Positions 26,029 through 37,988 of a stretch of DNA of 64,000 bases are shown here, one piece after another. Each line of letters opens with the position of its first letter. The stretch's first letter is position 1. The notes beneath the pieces are model-generated. The model was not told the DNA's origin. It made no database searches and worked only from the letters and a program-made list of their open reading frames with translations. The DNA comes from a bacterium (GTDB taxonomy: Bacteria; Electryoneota; RPQS01; DYHQ01): positions 150,748 through 214,747 of the forward strand of contig JAUXGA010000003.1 in assembly GCA_030622545.1 (NCBI GenBank), in the 5' to 3' direction. A program made the position numbers and the translations under genes.

Positions 26029-26056
26029 GCCGCGGCATGCGTCTCGCGTGCCCGGC
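26029..26056 (+). repeat. Partial copy of dispersed repeat A
   Basis: GCCGCGGCATGCGTCTCGCG followed by TGCCCGGC matches the right half of repeat A at 33783-33845. It lies in the 145-bp gap between ptsH and ptsI. Two further palindromes (GGGTCTGGAGACCC and CCGCGACC..GGTCGCGG) follow in the same gap. Confidence 0.65.
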
Positions 26057-26152
26057 TTAATAAGTATGCCATTGCGGGTCTGGAGACCCACAACGGCGTA
26101 GATTTACTACCCGCGACCTCCGGTCGCGGATGAATTGACATAACAAAATAAT

Positions 26153-27967
26153 ATGCCAACACAAAAAACAGAGAAAAAAAGCACTCCCGCGCGCCGCAAA
26201 GCGAAAGAGACCACGTTCAGGGGAATTCCGGCGTCTCCGGGAATCGCCATCGGGCGCGTTCACTTCCTGCGAGCGGATTCAAGCGAAGTCATGCCCCGTA
26301 AAATCGCTCCTTACGAAGTCGAGCCCGAAATCAAGCGTTTGGAGCGAGCGATTAAACAGACGCGAGCGGCAATGACCGAGTCGCGCGAGCGCGCCATCGA
26401 GATGGCGGGAGAAACAGTCGGCAGGATTTTCGACGCGCATCTGCTTATCCTTGAAGATGAGGAATTCCAAAAGGAAGTTCGTAGCCGAATTCTTCGGGAA
26501 CAGTTCGGAACAGAATTCATCGTTTATGACACGATGGAACGCACCATTGAACTCATGGAGAAACAAAAAGGAGAGTTGTTCCGCGAACGAGCGGCGGATG
26601 TCCGCGATGTGCGAGCGCAGCTTTTGCGATTTCTCCAAGGGAATGAAAAATCTGCTCCGAAAGGCCCGGATGAACCGTCTGTGTTAGTCGCTCCCGGATT
26701 GTCTCCAACGAACACGCTGCATATTGATAAAGAACGAATTCATGGTATTGCCATCGATTTGGGCGGCGCGACATCGCACACAGCCATTTTAGCGCGTTCA
26801 CTGGAAATCCCCGCCGTCGTCGGTTTAGGCAACTTCAGCACGAGAGCGAAAGAAGGACAAACAATTATCCTGAATGGAAATTCGGGCAAAGTGCTGTTAG
26901 CTCCGACAACAGCTTCTTTGAAAGAATACCGCGCCAAACGCAAACGCTATCAGAAATTCCAGTCCGAGTTGGCTGGATTGTGCGAACTTCCTTCCGAGAC
27001 AAGAGACGGACACGCCGTCGAGCTGCATGGGAATATTGAGCTGCCGCACGAAGTCGAAAGTGTGCTGTCGCATGGAGGGTCCGGTGTGGGTCTTTTTCGT
27101 AGCGAGTATCTTTTCCTGACGCGCGGCACATCACCAGACGAAGAGGAGCAGTTCGAAGCCTACAAGAAAGCTGCCGATGCTCTCTGGCCTCGTCCCATCA
27201 CGATTCGCACGTTCGACCTCGGTGGAGACAAGCTGCACCCCGGGCTTCACGCGCAAGCCGAGCGTAATCCGTTTTTGGGCTGGAGAGCGATTCGGGTATC
27301 GCTTTCTCATCCGGATTTATTCCGCACGCAGCTGCGCGCCATCCTTCGAGCGTCTGTGAAGAAGAATGTGCGAATCATGTTTCCGCTGATTGCGAGTCTT
27401 TGGGAAGTTCGAAAAGTCAAGCAGGCTCTTAAAAACGTCATGAAAGAGTTGCGGCGGGAAGGAATTCCGTTCGACGAAGAGATTCCGGTTGGCATTATGA
27501 TTGAGGTTCCGTCGGCGGTAATTATAGCCGATGTGCTTGCTCCGGAAGTTGACTTCTTTTCTATCGGTACGAATGATTTAATCATGTACACTCTGGCGGT
27601 GGACCGGGGCAACGAAATGGTGTCGGATTACTATCGCGCTCATCATCCGGCAGTGCTGCGGCTTATTCGAGACACGGTTCAGCGCGGTCATGACGCCGGA
27701 ATTCCGGTCGGAATATGCGGAGAAATCGCGGCGGACCCGCTATCGACCGTGCTTTTGATTGGGTTGGGCTTGGATGAACTCTCCGTTTCACCGGGTGAAA
27801 TTCCCGAGATTAAGAAAATTATTCGCTCCATCAGTTCCGCAGACTGTAAAACCGTCGCTCAAAAGGCTCTTGAACTTTCGACTGCCGCCGATGTGAGTCG
27901 CCTGCTCGAAAAGGAAATGAAAGTTCGCTTCGCAGACCTGCCGATTTGGTTCACCTCAGAACGATAA
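26153..27967 (+). CDS. ptsI: PTS enzyme I (phosphoenolpyruvate-protein phosphotransferase)
   Basis: 604 residues. The phospho-histidine is His209 in DLGGATSHTAILARSLEIPA. The PEP-binding TIM-barrel carries FRSEYLFLTRG, TIRTFDLGGDK, FFSIGTNDLIMYTLAVDRGN and PVGICGEIAADPL with the catalytic Cys. A basic N-terminal extension of about 20 residues precedes the usual start. It transfers phosphate from PEP to HPr. It ends 16 bp before the isomerase gene. Confidence 0.96.
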   Translation: MPTQKTEKKSTPARRKAKETTFRGIPASPGIAIGRVHFLRADSSEVMPRKIAPYEVEPEIKRLERAIKQTRAAMTESRERAIEMAGETVGRIFDAHLLILEDEEFQKEVRSRILREQFGTEFIVYDTMERTIELMEKQKGELFRERAADVRDVRAQLLRFLQGNEKSAPKGPDEPSVLVAPGLSPTNTLHIDKERIHGIAIDLGGATSHTAILARSLEIPAVVGLGNFSTRAKEGQTIILNGNSGKVLLAPTTASLKEYRAKRKRYQKFQSELAGLCELPSETRDGHAVELHGNIELPHEVESVLSHGGSGVGLFRSEYLFLTRGTSPDEEEQFEAYKKAADALWPRPITIRTFDLGGDKLHPGLHAQAERNPFLGWRAIRVSLSHPDLFRTQLRAILRASVKKNVRIMFPLIASLWEVRKVKQALKNVMKELRREGIPFDEEIPVGIMIEVPSAVIIADVLAPEVDFFSIGTNDLIMYTLAVDRGNEMVSDYYRAHHPAVLRLIRDTVQRGHDAGIPVGICGEIAADPLSTVLLIGLGLDELSVSPGEIPEIKKIIRSISSADCKTVAQKALELSTAADVSRLLEKEMKVRFADLPIWFTSER

Positions 27968-27983
27968 AACACACGAATTCTCT

Positions 27984-29036
27984 ATGAAACCACAATTATC
28001 ACCATCGCGTATCGCATCGCTTGATCCGGGCGATATGTTAGGCAAAACCCTCGAACTGCCGAAACAAATCGAACGCGGATTTTTGCTCGGAAGCGATTTT
28101 GCACGGCAAGCAAAGCTGTCGATGCCGCCAGAGCTCGACTGGTACGGGCTCGGCGGCTCCGCGATTGTCGGAGATTTGGTTCAAGGTCTGCAGCTTTCGC
28201 CAAACCCGGTTTACGTTCGACGGCAACCGAGCGGCACGCTCTCGCGCCCGCGAGTCGTTTACAGCTATTCAGGCAACACGGCGGAAGCGCTCTCGGCTTT
28301 TGATGAAGGAATAAAAGCGGACAAAATTTGGGCGACGGCAAGCAGCGGCGGGGAATTAGCCGCCAAAGCTAAAGACGCGAATATTCCTCATTTAATGTTG
28401 CCGACAGGCTATCCACCGCGAGCGGCGGTGGGATTTGGTATCGGAGCTTTTATGGCGCTTTTTGCGGAATTATTTCACCAAAAGGTGCCTTGGTCTGCTC
28501 GAGAAAACGATATTCTGACGGAAGACGCCAATCGCTATGAAATCCTTGATTCCCAGAAAAATCCAGCACTCCATCTGGCCGAAAATCTGGTGGATCGCAC
28601 GCCGATACTTTATGCTGTTGACCCTTTTCTCGGGCCTTCTCTGGTGAGCAAGGCAGCGGCTCAATTTGCCGAGAACGCCAAGATATGGGCTCGCGGCGCC
28701 GTGCTGCCGGAATTGGCTCATAACGAAGTGGAAGCGTTCCCCGCGCTGGCTGGTCTGTTGCCGCCGCCGCATATTCTTTTTTTAGGGGAATGGCCATTTC
28801 CTGATTTTCCAAACCCTTGCGCACCAATAGAGGCTTTGCTTTCGGAGTATCGGATTGAATTTGAACACATAGAGTTCCGAGCTTCAAATACATCTCCAAC
28901 GTCGCGAGTCTTGGCGGGATTGAGGACAATGCTGCTTTTAGACGCGGCATCCGTTTATCTGGCGCTGATACTTGCCCGAGACCCAACGGCCATACCGACG
29001 ATTACGAAACTGAAGAGTATGCAAGAAAAGACTTGA
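27984..29036 (+). CDS. Bifunctional phosphoglucose/phosphomannose isomerase (SIS domain)
   Basis: 350 residues. Sugar-phosphate-binding motifs GLGGSAIVGDLVQGL and VYSYSGNTAEALSAFDEG, then LPTGYPPRAAVGFGIGAFMA and HNEVEAFPALAG with the catalytic Glu: the PGI/PMI family first known from Archaea and common in uncultured bacteria. It interconverts glucose-6-P, mannose-6-P and fructose-6-P. Its place between PTS genes and a sugar nucleotidyltransferase fits feeding of sugar phosphate into sugar-nucleotide synthesis. Confidence 0.9.
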   Translation: MKPQLSPSRIASLDPGDMLGKTLELPKQIERGFLLGSDFARQAKLSMPPELDWYGLGGSAIVGDLVQGLQLSPNPVYVRRQPSGTLSRPRVVYSYSGNTAEALSAFDEGIKADKIWATASSGGELAAKAKDANIPHLMLPTGYPPRAAVGFGIGAFMALFAELFHQKVPWSARENDILTEDANRYEILDSQKNPALHLAENLVDRTPILYAVDPFLGPSLVSKAAAQFAENAKIWARGAVLPELAHNEVEAFPALAGLLPPPHILFLGEWPFPDFPNPCAPIEALLSEYRIEFEHIEFRASNTSPTSRVLAGLRTMLLLDAASVYLALILARDPTAIPTITKLKSMQEKT

Positions 29037-29061
29037 ATTTTAGAAAAATAATCGGTATTAT
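29033..29061 (+). promoter_or_regulatory. Predicted promoter of the sugar nucleotidyltransferase gene
   Basis: TTGAAT (29033-29038), 17-bp spacer, TATTAT (29056-29061), in the gap after the isomerase stop. Confidence 0.5.
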
Positions 29062-29106
29062 GGTAAACTTGACTCGAAATCCGTTTAGGAAGGCATAGTA
29101 ACCACT

Positions 29107-30096
29107 TTGAAAACAATTATCCCTGTAGCGGGCGCTGGCACTCGGCTCCGTCCCCATACCTACACCGTCCCGAAAGTTCTGCTCAATGTCGCCGGGAAGC
29201 CTATCTTAGGGCATCTCCTCGATCATCTGCAGGAAGCCGGGGTTGAATCCGTAACGATAGTGGTCGGACCGATGGGCGACCTCATCGAGAAGTACGTCCG
29301 CGATAACTATGAGCTTGAGGCGACCTTTATCACACAGTTGGAGGCTCGTGGACTCGGACATGCGGTATCACTGGCTTTGACCGAAGATGACGAAGATATC
29401 CTGATTGTTTTGGGGGATACGCTTTTCGATTTCGACTTGAAATCTGTTTTGAATACATCCACCACGTCCGCTATCGGTGTTGCGAAAGTGGAAGACCCTC
29501 GGCGATTTGGGGTGGTGGAAGTGGAGGACAGTCGTGTCACGCGCTTAGTGGAGAAGCCCGAAAATCCAAAATCCAATCTGGTCATTATCGGCGTTTACCT
29601 GATTCGCAACGCGGCCGGACTCCGGCGGGCTATCAAGATGCTTTTTGACCGGAACCTCACCACACGAGGTGAATTTCAACTGACGGACGCGCTGCAATTG
29701 ATGCTTGAAGAAGGTGAGCCTATCGGCGTTTTTCCGATTGATGGTTGGCATGATTGCGGAAAAGTGGAAACGCTTTTGGAAACGAATCGCTTTCTTTTGG
29801 ATCAGGATCCCGACTGTCGCACTCCGGTTCCGCGGGAAAAGACAGTTCTGATACCTCCGGTTTATATTCACCCAAGTGCGAAGATTGAAAACGCCGTTAT
29901 CGGACCCTATGCAACCATCGCTGAAGGCGCTGTTGTTACCGATGCGATGGTGCGCAACAGCATTGTCGGTCAGGGCGCTGAGGTTCGGGCGGCTCTCGTC
30001 GAAGGATCGCTGGTCGGAAACAACGCGGGAATCGTCGGCCAGTTCAAACAATTTAATGTGGGTGATTCAAGCGAAATCCTTTCAAGTTCAGCCTGA
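29107..30096 (+). CDS. Sugar-phosphate nucleotidyltransferase with left-handed beta-helix tail
   Basis: 329 residues from a TTG start. The N-terminus (IIPVAGAGTRLRPHT, VPKVLLNVAGKP) is the nucleotide-binding signature of glucose-1-phosphate thymidylyl/uridylyltransferases. ILIVLGDTLFDFDL holds the metal Asp, and the motifs VEKPENPKSNLVIIGVYL and DGWHDCGKVETLLETNR follow. Residues from about 255 carry hexapeptide-like repeats (VYIHPSAKIENAVIGPYATI). It activates a sugar phosphate to an NDP-sugar for cell-surface glycans. The nucleotide and sugar cannot be told from sequence. Confidence 0.9.
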   Translation: MKTIIPVAGAGTRLRPHTYTVPKVLLNVAGKPILGHLLDHLQEAGVESVTIVVGPMGDLIEKYVRDNYELEATFITQLEARGLGHAVSLALTEDDEDILIVLGDTLFDFDLKSVLNTSTTSAIGVAKVEDPRRFGVVEVEDSRVTRLVEKPENPKSNLVIIGVYLIRNAAGLRRAIKMLFDRNLTTRGEFQLTDALQLMLEEGEPIGVFPIDGWHDCGKVETLLETNRFLLDQDPDCRTPVPREKTVLIPPVYIHPSAKIENAVIGPYATIAEGAVVTDAMVRNSIVGQGAEVRAALVEGSLVGNNAGIVGQFKQFNVGDSSEILSSSA

Positions 30097-30160
30097 TTTT
30101 CTCAAGGCAATTCGCCGCCTTAGCCATTGTCTCAGGGTTTCAACGAGTTTGGAGGTAGTC

Positions 30161-31162
30161 ATGAGACTTACGATTTCTCTTCTCACGCTTCTAACGCTTG
30201 TTTCGGCATGTTTCGGAGCGGGGCCTTATGCTGTGTTGCCTTTGACGCCGGTCGGAGTGGATTCTGTGACCGCGCGTGTTGCTTCCGGATTGCTGCTCTC
30301 TGAAATGCGCGCACAGGGACTTTCGGTGATGGACAAGCGAGAGCTGGGCGCGACGGAATCACCACTGCAAGCCGCCAATCGCCTTCAGGGCAGCGGTGCG
30401 GAATTCGCTGTCTATGGTACGTTGTCGAGGTTAGGCGCTAAGCTCCTCGTTGAAGTAAATGTCGTGAAAGTCGCCACCGCCGAAGTCGCTTTTACAGACC
30501 GGCTAAGCTCGGAAACGACGGAAGACTTGGATGTTGTGATTCGCCGGTTGGCGAGAGGTATTGCCACCGGACAGAAAGCAGGCGCGACAGCGACAGTGGA
30601 AAATATTACCGCAACCGAAACCCGCACTCCACGCCGGAGAGCATCGTTTTCGTCTATGGGTATGCGAGCGGGCTATATGTGGCCGATGGGAGGTTCGTGG
30701 GGCGGTGTGTCGAAAATGGTCGTTACTGATTTCGTCTATCACTACGAAACCAATAAATGGGAACTGGAAGTGATTCCGTTTTTGGGATTTCGCTTTAGCG
30801 GAGATGAAGGCGACGGCAACAGCGCCTTTGATTGGACGATCTTTGATTTCAGCTTTCACTATTTCCTCTCGCCGACGGATGTCTCGCCTTATCTGGGCGG
30901 AGGACTGGGATTTCACAGTGTCCATGCCGAAGAGACTGTTCAGGGTGACTGGGGACCCGAGAGAGTTCAAGACGATGCGACCGGTTTTGCTTTTAACGCT
31001 GGTGGCGGCATCATGTTCTTCCGAACCTATGACTTCCGTTTGACGGCGGATTTGCGCTACCAATACGTAGCGCATACGTTCAAAGGGTTGGAAAACGACC
31101 AGACACAGAGCGTCATGTTTACTATTGGCTTTGCCTACGCCCGTGGACGCCATCGCTGGTAA
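30161..31162 (+). CDS. Exported outer-membrane beta-barrel protein
   Basis: 333 residues from the ATG at 30161 with GGAGGT upstream; longer in-frame starts lie inside the previous gene. Signal peptide MRLTISLLTLLTLVSACFGA. Residues 25-150 look like a periplasmic domain (AVLPLTPVGVDSVTARVASG, AEFAVYGTLSRLGAKLLVEV), similar to CsgG/FlgO-type name-binding domains. The remainder is an 8-stranded-like barrel with alternating aromatic strands (SPYLGGGLGFHSVH, FRLTADLRYQYVAHTF). No specific role is recognised. Confidence 0.8.
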   Translation: MRLTISLLTLLTLVSACFGAGPYAVLPLTPVGVDSVTARVASGLLLSEMRAQGLSVMDKRELGATESPLQAANRLQGSGAEFAVYGTLSRLGAKLLVEVNVVKVATAEVAFTDRLSSETTEDLDVVIRRLARGIATGQKAGATATVENITATETRTPRRRASFSSMGMRAGYMWPMGGSWGGVSKMVVTDFVYHYETNKWELEVIPFLGFRFSGDEGDGNSAFDWTIFDFSFHYFLSPTDVSPYLGGGLGFHSVHAEETVQGDWGPERVQDDATGFAFNAGGGIMFFRTYDFRLTADLRYQYVAHTFKGLENDQTQSVMFTIGFAYARGRHRW

Positions 31163-31243
31163 TGGTTTTTTATTGTTCGTTAGAAGAGCTTCAAGTTTTA
31201 AATAAATTTCTCGATATAGAATTCAAGAAGGAACGAAAACAAA

Positions 31244-33681
<2,438 letters not shown>

Positions 33682-33711
33682 AATAGCCTTGTCGCATTTC
33701 AAAACGTGAAT

Positions 33712-33750
33712 CAAAAGCCGTCAAGTTTTTTCAAGGCCTGACGGCTTTTG
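33712..33750 (+). terminator. Terminator hairpin after ahcY
   Basis: Perfect 12-bp inverted repeat CAAAAGCCGTCA (33712-33723) / TGACGGCTTTTG (33739-33750). The A and T tracts lie inside the stem, so it may act in both directions. Confidence 0.75.
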
Positions 33751-33782
33751 AATTTGAGCGTATCCAAAGCCACACAACAACA

Positions 33783-33845
33783 AACGGACAAGGCAGGCCT
33801 TGTCCCTACGACTCGCCGCGGCATGTGTCCCGCGTGCCCGGAATA
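33783..33845 (+). repeat. Dispersed repeat A (full copy)
   Basis: GGACAAGGCAGGCCTTGTCC, a short linker, then CGCCGCGGCATGTGTCCCGC and GTGCCCGGAA. It lies directly before the radical SAM gene. It matches 22866-22935 apart from a small insertion and a few substitutions. The two self-complementary blocks can fold into consecutive hairpins. Confidence 0.8.
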
Positions 33846-33853
33846 GAAACAAC

Positions 33854-34879
33854 ATGAAACCATCACCTAAAATAAACATCCGCCATCTTGCCCACCTGAG
33901 TTTGTCAGCTCTCTCGCTTGGGTTATCTACTCTTATGCGCAGGCCGGTCGTCTGGGGTCTGCCGACAAATGTCATGATTGAACCGACCAATCGGTGCAAT
34001 TTGCGATGTCCGCTGTGTCCTTCAGGCGCTGGGACAATGACCCGCCCTCACGGAGATATGACGTTGTTTGACTTCAAGAAAATCGTTCAGCGACTGGGAC
34101 CGCAAGTTCGGCGGCTTTATCTCTGGAATCAGGGCGAACCGCTTCTGAATAAAGCGCTGCCGGAGATGATTCGGTTTGCACATAAACGCGGCATTTATAC
34201 GGTGACCAGCACCAATGGAATTCTCCTCGACAGGGAAAATATTTCCAGTGCGCTGATTCAAGCCGGGCTTGATGATTTGATTATTTCCATTGATGGATTA
34301 ACACCGGAGACTTATCGGATTTACCGCGTGGGAGGAGAGCTGCCGCAAGTCATCTCCGGCATGAAAACGTTGCGCCGTTTGCGTGACGAACAAGGAGTAC
34401 GGAGTCCGAGGATTATTCTGCAATGGCTGCCGATGAAGCATAATGAACAGGAGCTGCCGGATGTCGAAACGCGAGCCGCCGAATGGGGAGCGGATGCTGT
34501 CGAAATCAAAACGACACAGATTTACTCCGAAGAAGATGCGGAGAAATTTCTGCCTAAAGACACGCGTCTGTCGCGCTATCAACGACGGGAGAAAGGTTGG
34601 GAGGTTCGACGCCGATACCAGCATTGCAGACGTTTATGGTTTTCATGTCAGATTGATTGGGATGGCACGGTGGTGCCCTGCTGTTTTGACAAGGACGAAG
34701 AATTCGTCATGGGTAATCTTCATAAAGCTTCGTTGTCTGAAATCTGGCGCGGCAAAAAATACCAGCAACTGCGACGCCTCTTGCTCACCCAAGGTCGCGT
34801 TCCGGAAATGTGCTGTAACTGTACAGAAGGCCTTATAACTTTCTATGTATCACGTTTTAGAATTCCAACAAAAAGGTAG
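33854..34879 (+). CDS. Radical SAM/SPASM domain protein
   Basis: 341 residues from the ATG at 33854; an upstream in-frame start would lie within repeat A. The radical SAM cluster motif is CNLRCPLC (in EPTNRCNLRCPLCPSG). The C-terminal SPASM-like region has CQIDWDGTVVPCCFDKDEEF and CCNC, ligands for auxiliary Fe-S clusters. LYLWNQGEPLLNKALPEMIR matches the SPASM-associated core. Such proteins modify peptides, proteins or small molecules by radical chemistry. No precursor peptide gene is seen nearby. Confidence 0.9.
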   Translation: MKPSPKINIRHLAHLSLSALSLGLSTLMRRPVVWGLPTNVMIEPTNRCNLRCPLCPSGAGTMTRPHGDMTLFDFKKIVQRLGPQVRRLYLWNQGEPLLNKALPEMIRFAHKRGIYTVTSTNGILLDRENISSALIQAGLDDLIISIDGLTPETYRIYRVGGELPQVISGMKTLRRLRDEQGVRSPRIILQWLPMKHNEQELPDVETRAAEWGADAVEIKTTQIYSEEDAEKFLPKDTRLSRYQRREKGWEVRRRYQHCRRLWFSCQIDWDGTVVPCCFDKDEEFVMGNLHKASLSEIWRGKKYQQLRRLLLTQGRVPEMCCNCTEGLITFYVSRFRIPTKR

Positions 34880-34960
34880 AGGTGGAGGCATAGGTCTTGC
34901 AATCTATAAAGTGCTAAGTTGCAAAAAATGCACATTTACCTGAAAAACAACATATTTTAA

Positions 34961-36616
34961 ATGACGTCTCAACTTGAACAAAGCATAAAAACGAATGGTG
35001 AAACCGAGTCCTGGTCACGACTTGCCGCTCTGTTGGAGACTTCCCATGAAATCGCCGGCAAACTCGAACTCGACGACCTTTTGGAGGCGGTGGCTTTCCG
35101 CGCTCAGGATTTGGTGCGTTCGGATGGTGTAACTCTCTACCTGCTGGAAGGCGACATCCTGCAGCCATTTATCTCCCGCGAAGAATACTCCGATGAAATT
35201 CTCGACACGCCGTTGAAATTGGGAGAAGGTATCAGCGGCGGAGTGGCGTTGCGAGGGGAAGCGGAGCTTGTAAACCGGGTTGATTTAACCGGCCGGGGTT
35301 TTCAAATTCCGGGCACGCCCATTGAACCGGAATCACTTCTTTGTGCTCCTCTGAAACATAAAGATGAGGTCATCGGAGTCCTGACCCTGAATCGATTGGG
35401 GGAATGGGAATTTACACCGGCCGATTTTGAATTCATCAAAGGGCTGGCGTCTTTGGCCGCTGCGGCAATTCATAGTGCGCGACTCTACGAACGTCTGGCA
35501 AATTCCGAACGCAATTATCGAACACTGTTTAACAGTATCGGAGAAGCAATCTTCGTTCACAACCGCGATACGTTCCAGATTCTGGACATCAGTGAATCCG
35601 CCGTGCACCGCTATGGCTATACGCGCGAAGAACTTCTTAAAATGACCATTATCGATTTGCATCCACTCGAAGATCGGGAGAATGCCGAGAATCGCGTTCA
35701 GGAAGGAATTAAAGAGCATTCGACACACTATGATAATGTCCGTCATCAAACCAAAGATGGAGTGGTCCTTGAAGTGAACATTTCCGCTGTGGATATTGAA
35801 TTCATGAACAAACCGGCTCGTCTGGCGCTGGCGGTGGATGTCACAGAGCAGCAGCGAGTACACCGAGAACTTGAGCAAGCCCATAAGCTTGAATCGGTTG
35901 GATTGCTTGCCAGTGGCATCGCCCACAATCTGAATGGCCCCTTGACTGGAATTCAGGGGTTCACCGAGCTTCTCCGCGCAACCCATCCTGAATTAAACGA
36001 ATTGGATGTTATCCTCAAACAGACGAATAAAATTAAAGATATTATTCGAACGCTGATGATTCGAGCGCGCCATCAGGAAGAAGTGGACGCTCGGTATATT
36101 CAAGTCAACGAATTGCTGCGAACTGAATTGGCTTTTCTGGAAGCGGATCTCTTTTTCAAACATGAAATCGAGAAGGTTTATGATTTTGACTCCGATTTAC
36201 CGGAAATCTGGGGAGTGTACGGCGATTTTTCTCAGGCGCTACTGAATATTATCAACAACGCGATTGATGCCATGTACGAGACGCCGCAGAAAGTGCTGAA
36301 AATACGCACCCGTCATGATGATGGCTGTGTCATGATTGAGATTGAAGACAGCGGCACCGGTATGACGGAAAAGGTTAGAGAGCGAATTTTCGAACCCTTC
36401 TTTACGACAAAGCCTTCGATGGACAGCGAAGAGTCGGAAGGGCGGAGCGGCACAGGACTGGGACTTTCGGGCAGCCGGCAGCTTTTAGCTCGATATGATG
36501 GCAAAATAGAAGTACAATCTCAGCCGGGAAGAGGCTCGACATTCCGCGTGCTTATTCCATCTGCTGACAAGGTTCGGGACGGCCGTCCACGAGACAAAGA
36601 ACACACCGTGGCTTGA
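34961..36616 (+). CDS. GAF-PAS sensor histidine kinase
   Basis: 551 residues, no transmembrane helix, so cytoplasmic. GAF domain about residues 25-175 (LDDLLEAVAFRAQDLVRSDG), PAS about 185-300 (NYRTLFNSIGEAIFVHNRDT, HRYGYTREELL). The dimerisation box has His322 in LASGIAHNLNGPLTGIQGF. The ATPase domain carries the N box NIINNAIDAMYE, G1 IEDSGTGM, F box FEPFFTTK and G2 GTGLGLSGSRQLL. No response regulator gene is adjacent, so the partner is unknown. It lies upstream of the sigma factor gene. Confidence 0.93.
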   Translation: MTSQLEQSIKTNGETESWSRLAALLETSHEIAGKLELDDLLEAVAFRAQDLVRSDGVTLYLLEGDILQPFISREEYSDEILDTPLKLGEGISGGVALRGEAELVNRVDLTGRGFQIPGTPIEPESLLCAPLKHKDEVIGVLTLNRLGEWEFTPADFEFIKGLASLAAAAIHSARLYERLANSERNYRTLFNSIGEAIFVHNRDTFQILDISESAVHRYGYTREELLKMTIIDLHPLEDRENAENRVQEGIKEHSTHYDNVRHQTKDGVVLEVNISAVDIEFMNKPARLALAVDVTEQQRVHRELEQAHKLESVGLLASGIAHNLNGPLTGIQGFTELLRATHPELNELDVILKQTNKIKDIIRTLMIRARHQEEVDARYIQVNELLRTELAFLEADLFFKHEIEKVYDFDSDLPEIWGVYGDFSQALLNIINNAIDAMYETPQKVLKIRTRHDDGCVMIEIEDSGTGMTEKVRERIFEPFFTTKPSMDSEESEGRSGTGLGLSGSRQLLARYDGKIEVQSQPGRGSTFRVLIPSADKVRDGRPRDKEHTVA

Positions 36617-36762
36617 ATTCCCTATGAATCCCGGACAAGAACCTTCGAGGGAGGAAAGAAAGCACGGAATCGCATAAAACGGGAACTTATTTACATTAGA
36701 TTGAGTAAAATAAGTTTGCTGAAAAAGGTTATTGAAGGTCGAATTCAATCTTTGGAGTTCCC

Positions 36763-37620
36763 GTGACCAAGATTTCAAAAAAGGTGAATATCCGGGCTAA
36801 TCAGTCCCTTGAGAAGTATCTTCAGGAGATAGGCGAGGTTGATCTTTTAATCCCTGAAGAGGAAGTACGGTTGGCCAAGAAAATCCGCCGTGGAGACCAG
36901 AAGTCCCTTGAGAAGCTGACCAAAGCAAATCTCAGATTCGTCGTGTCGGTCGCGAAACAATATCAAAATCAAGGACTTTCACTCGGCGACTTGATTAACG
37001 AAGGGAACTTGGGTCTGATTAAGGCCGCGAAACGATTTGATGAGACGCGCGGCTATAAATTCATCAGCTATGCGGTCTGGTGGATTCGCCAGAGTATCCT
37101 GCAGGCGTTAGCAGAGCAGTCCCGCGTGGTGCGACTTCCTCTCAACCGTGTCGGAGCCTTGAACAAAATCGGGAAGATGTACTCGAATCTCGAGCAGGAG
37201 TTCGAACGGGAACCGACCCCAGAGGAAATCGCGGAAGTCCTGGACATCTCCCCGTTTGAAGTGACCGATACGATGAAGATGTCCGGTCGCCATCTTTCGA
37301 TGGATGCTCCGTTCAGCCAAGGGGAAGACAACCGACTCTTAGATATTATTCACAACAACTCTCAGCCGCCTCCGGACCAGACGCTTTTAAAGGAGTCACT
37401 CTCCCAGGAAGTTGACCGCGCACTGGCGACGTTATCTGGGCGCGAGGCGGAAGTCGTTCGTCTTTATTTCGGATTGAACCGCGAACATCCCCTGACACTG
37501 GAAGAAATCGGCGAGCGTTTCGCCCTTACCCGCGAGCGAGTCCGCCAGATTAAAGAAAAAGCCCTGCGTCGTTTGCGCCACACCTCCCGTTCCAAGGCTC
37601 TTCGAAGCTACCTTGGATAG
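36763..37620 (+). CDS. rpoD: Primary RNA polymerase sigma factor (RpoD/SigA, short FCB-type)
   Basis: 285 residues from a GTG start. Region 1.2 ([20 protein letters not shown]), 2.1-2.4 ([40 protein letters not shown]), region 3 ([20 protein letters not shown]) and 4.2 ([20 protein letters not shown]) are all present. Region 1.1 and its acidic insert are missing, as in the primary sigma factors of Bacteroidota and relatives. It directs general transcription and fits the TTGACA/TATATT promoters seen here. Confidence 0.93.
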   Translation: MTKISKKVNIRANQSLEKYLQEIGEVDLLIPEEEVRLAKKIRRGDQKSLEKLTKANLRFVVSVAKQYQNQGLSLGDLINEGNLGLIKAAKRFDETRGYKFISYAVWWIRQSILQALAEQSRVVRLPLNRVGALNKIGKMYSNLEQEFEREPTPEEIAEVLDISPFEVTDTMKMSGRHLSMDAPFSQGEDNRLLDIIHNNSQPPPDQTLLKESLSQEVDRALATLSGREAEVVRLYFGLNREHPLTLEEIGERFALTRERVRQIKEKALRRLRHTSRSKALRSYLG

Positions 37621-37988
37621 ATTTAAAATCGTCTGTATCGCTTGAGGTATGAGCTGAGAAGCAGGCAAAATACTCAGCAAATCGCCGGAAAAGCTCATAT
37701 CTATGACATATTCCCACCTTGATTTTATATACCCTGCGTTATCAAACGCCTTTTCGGATGAGAGACAAAAGACATCTCGAAATCGCCGTATTTTTTGAAA
37801 TTAGAGCTTGACTTTCTCGCAAAACTTCCGTATAATTACGCCAAATCTGGAACGTCCTTTTTAGATATACCGGATGTTGTGGCGGGAATAAATCACCTGT
37901 GTTCTGGTTTGTGACGAAAGACACTTGAACAGGTGGCGCCTGCACGGTTTTATCGTTTTATTTAGTATAATCACGTTTTTGGCGTTGA
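37621..37988. other. Regulatory intergenic region upstream of the M23 peptidase
   Basis: No credible gene. It contains the promoter at 37808-37836 and a leader of about 145 nt with an inverted repeat CACCTGTGTTC / GAACAGGTG around 37896-37935. An inverted repeat TATGAGCT/AGCTCATA lies near the sigma factor end. Confidence 0.5.
37808..37836 (+). promoter_or_regulatory. Predicted promoter of the M23 peptidase gene
   Basis: TTGACT (37808-37813), 17-bp spacer, TATAAT (37831-37836). Confidence 0.7.
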
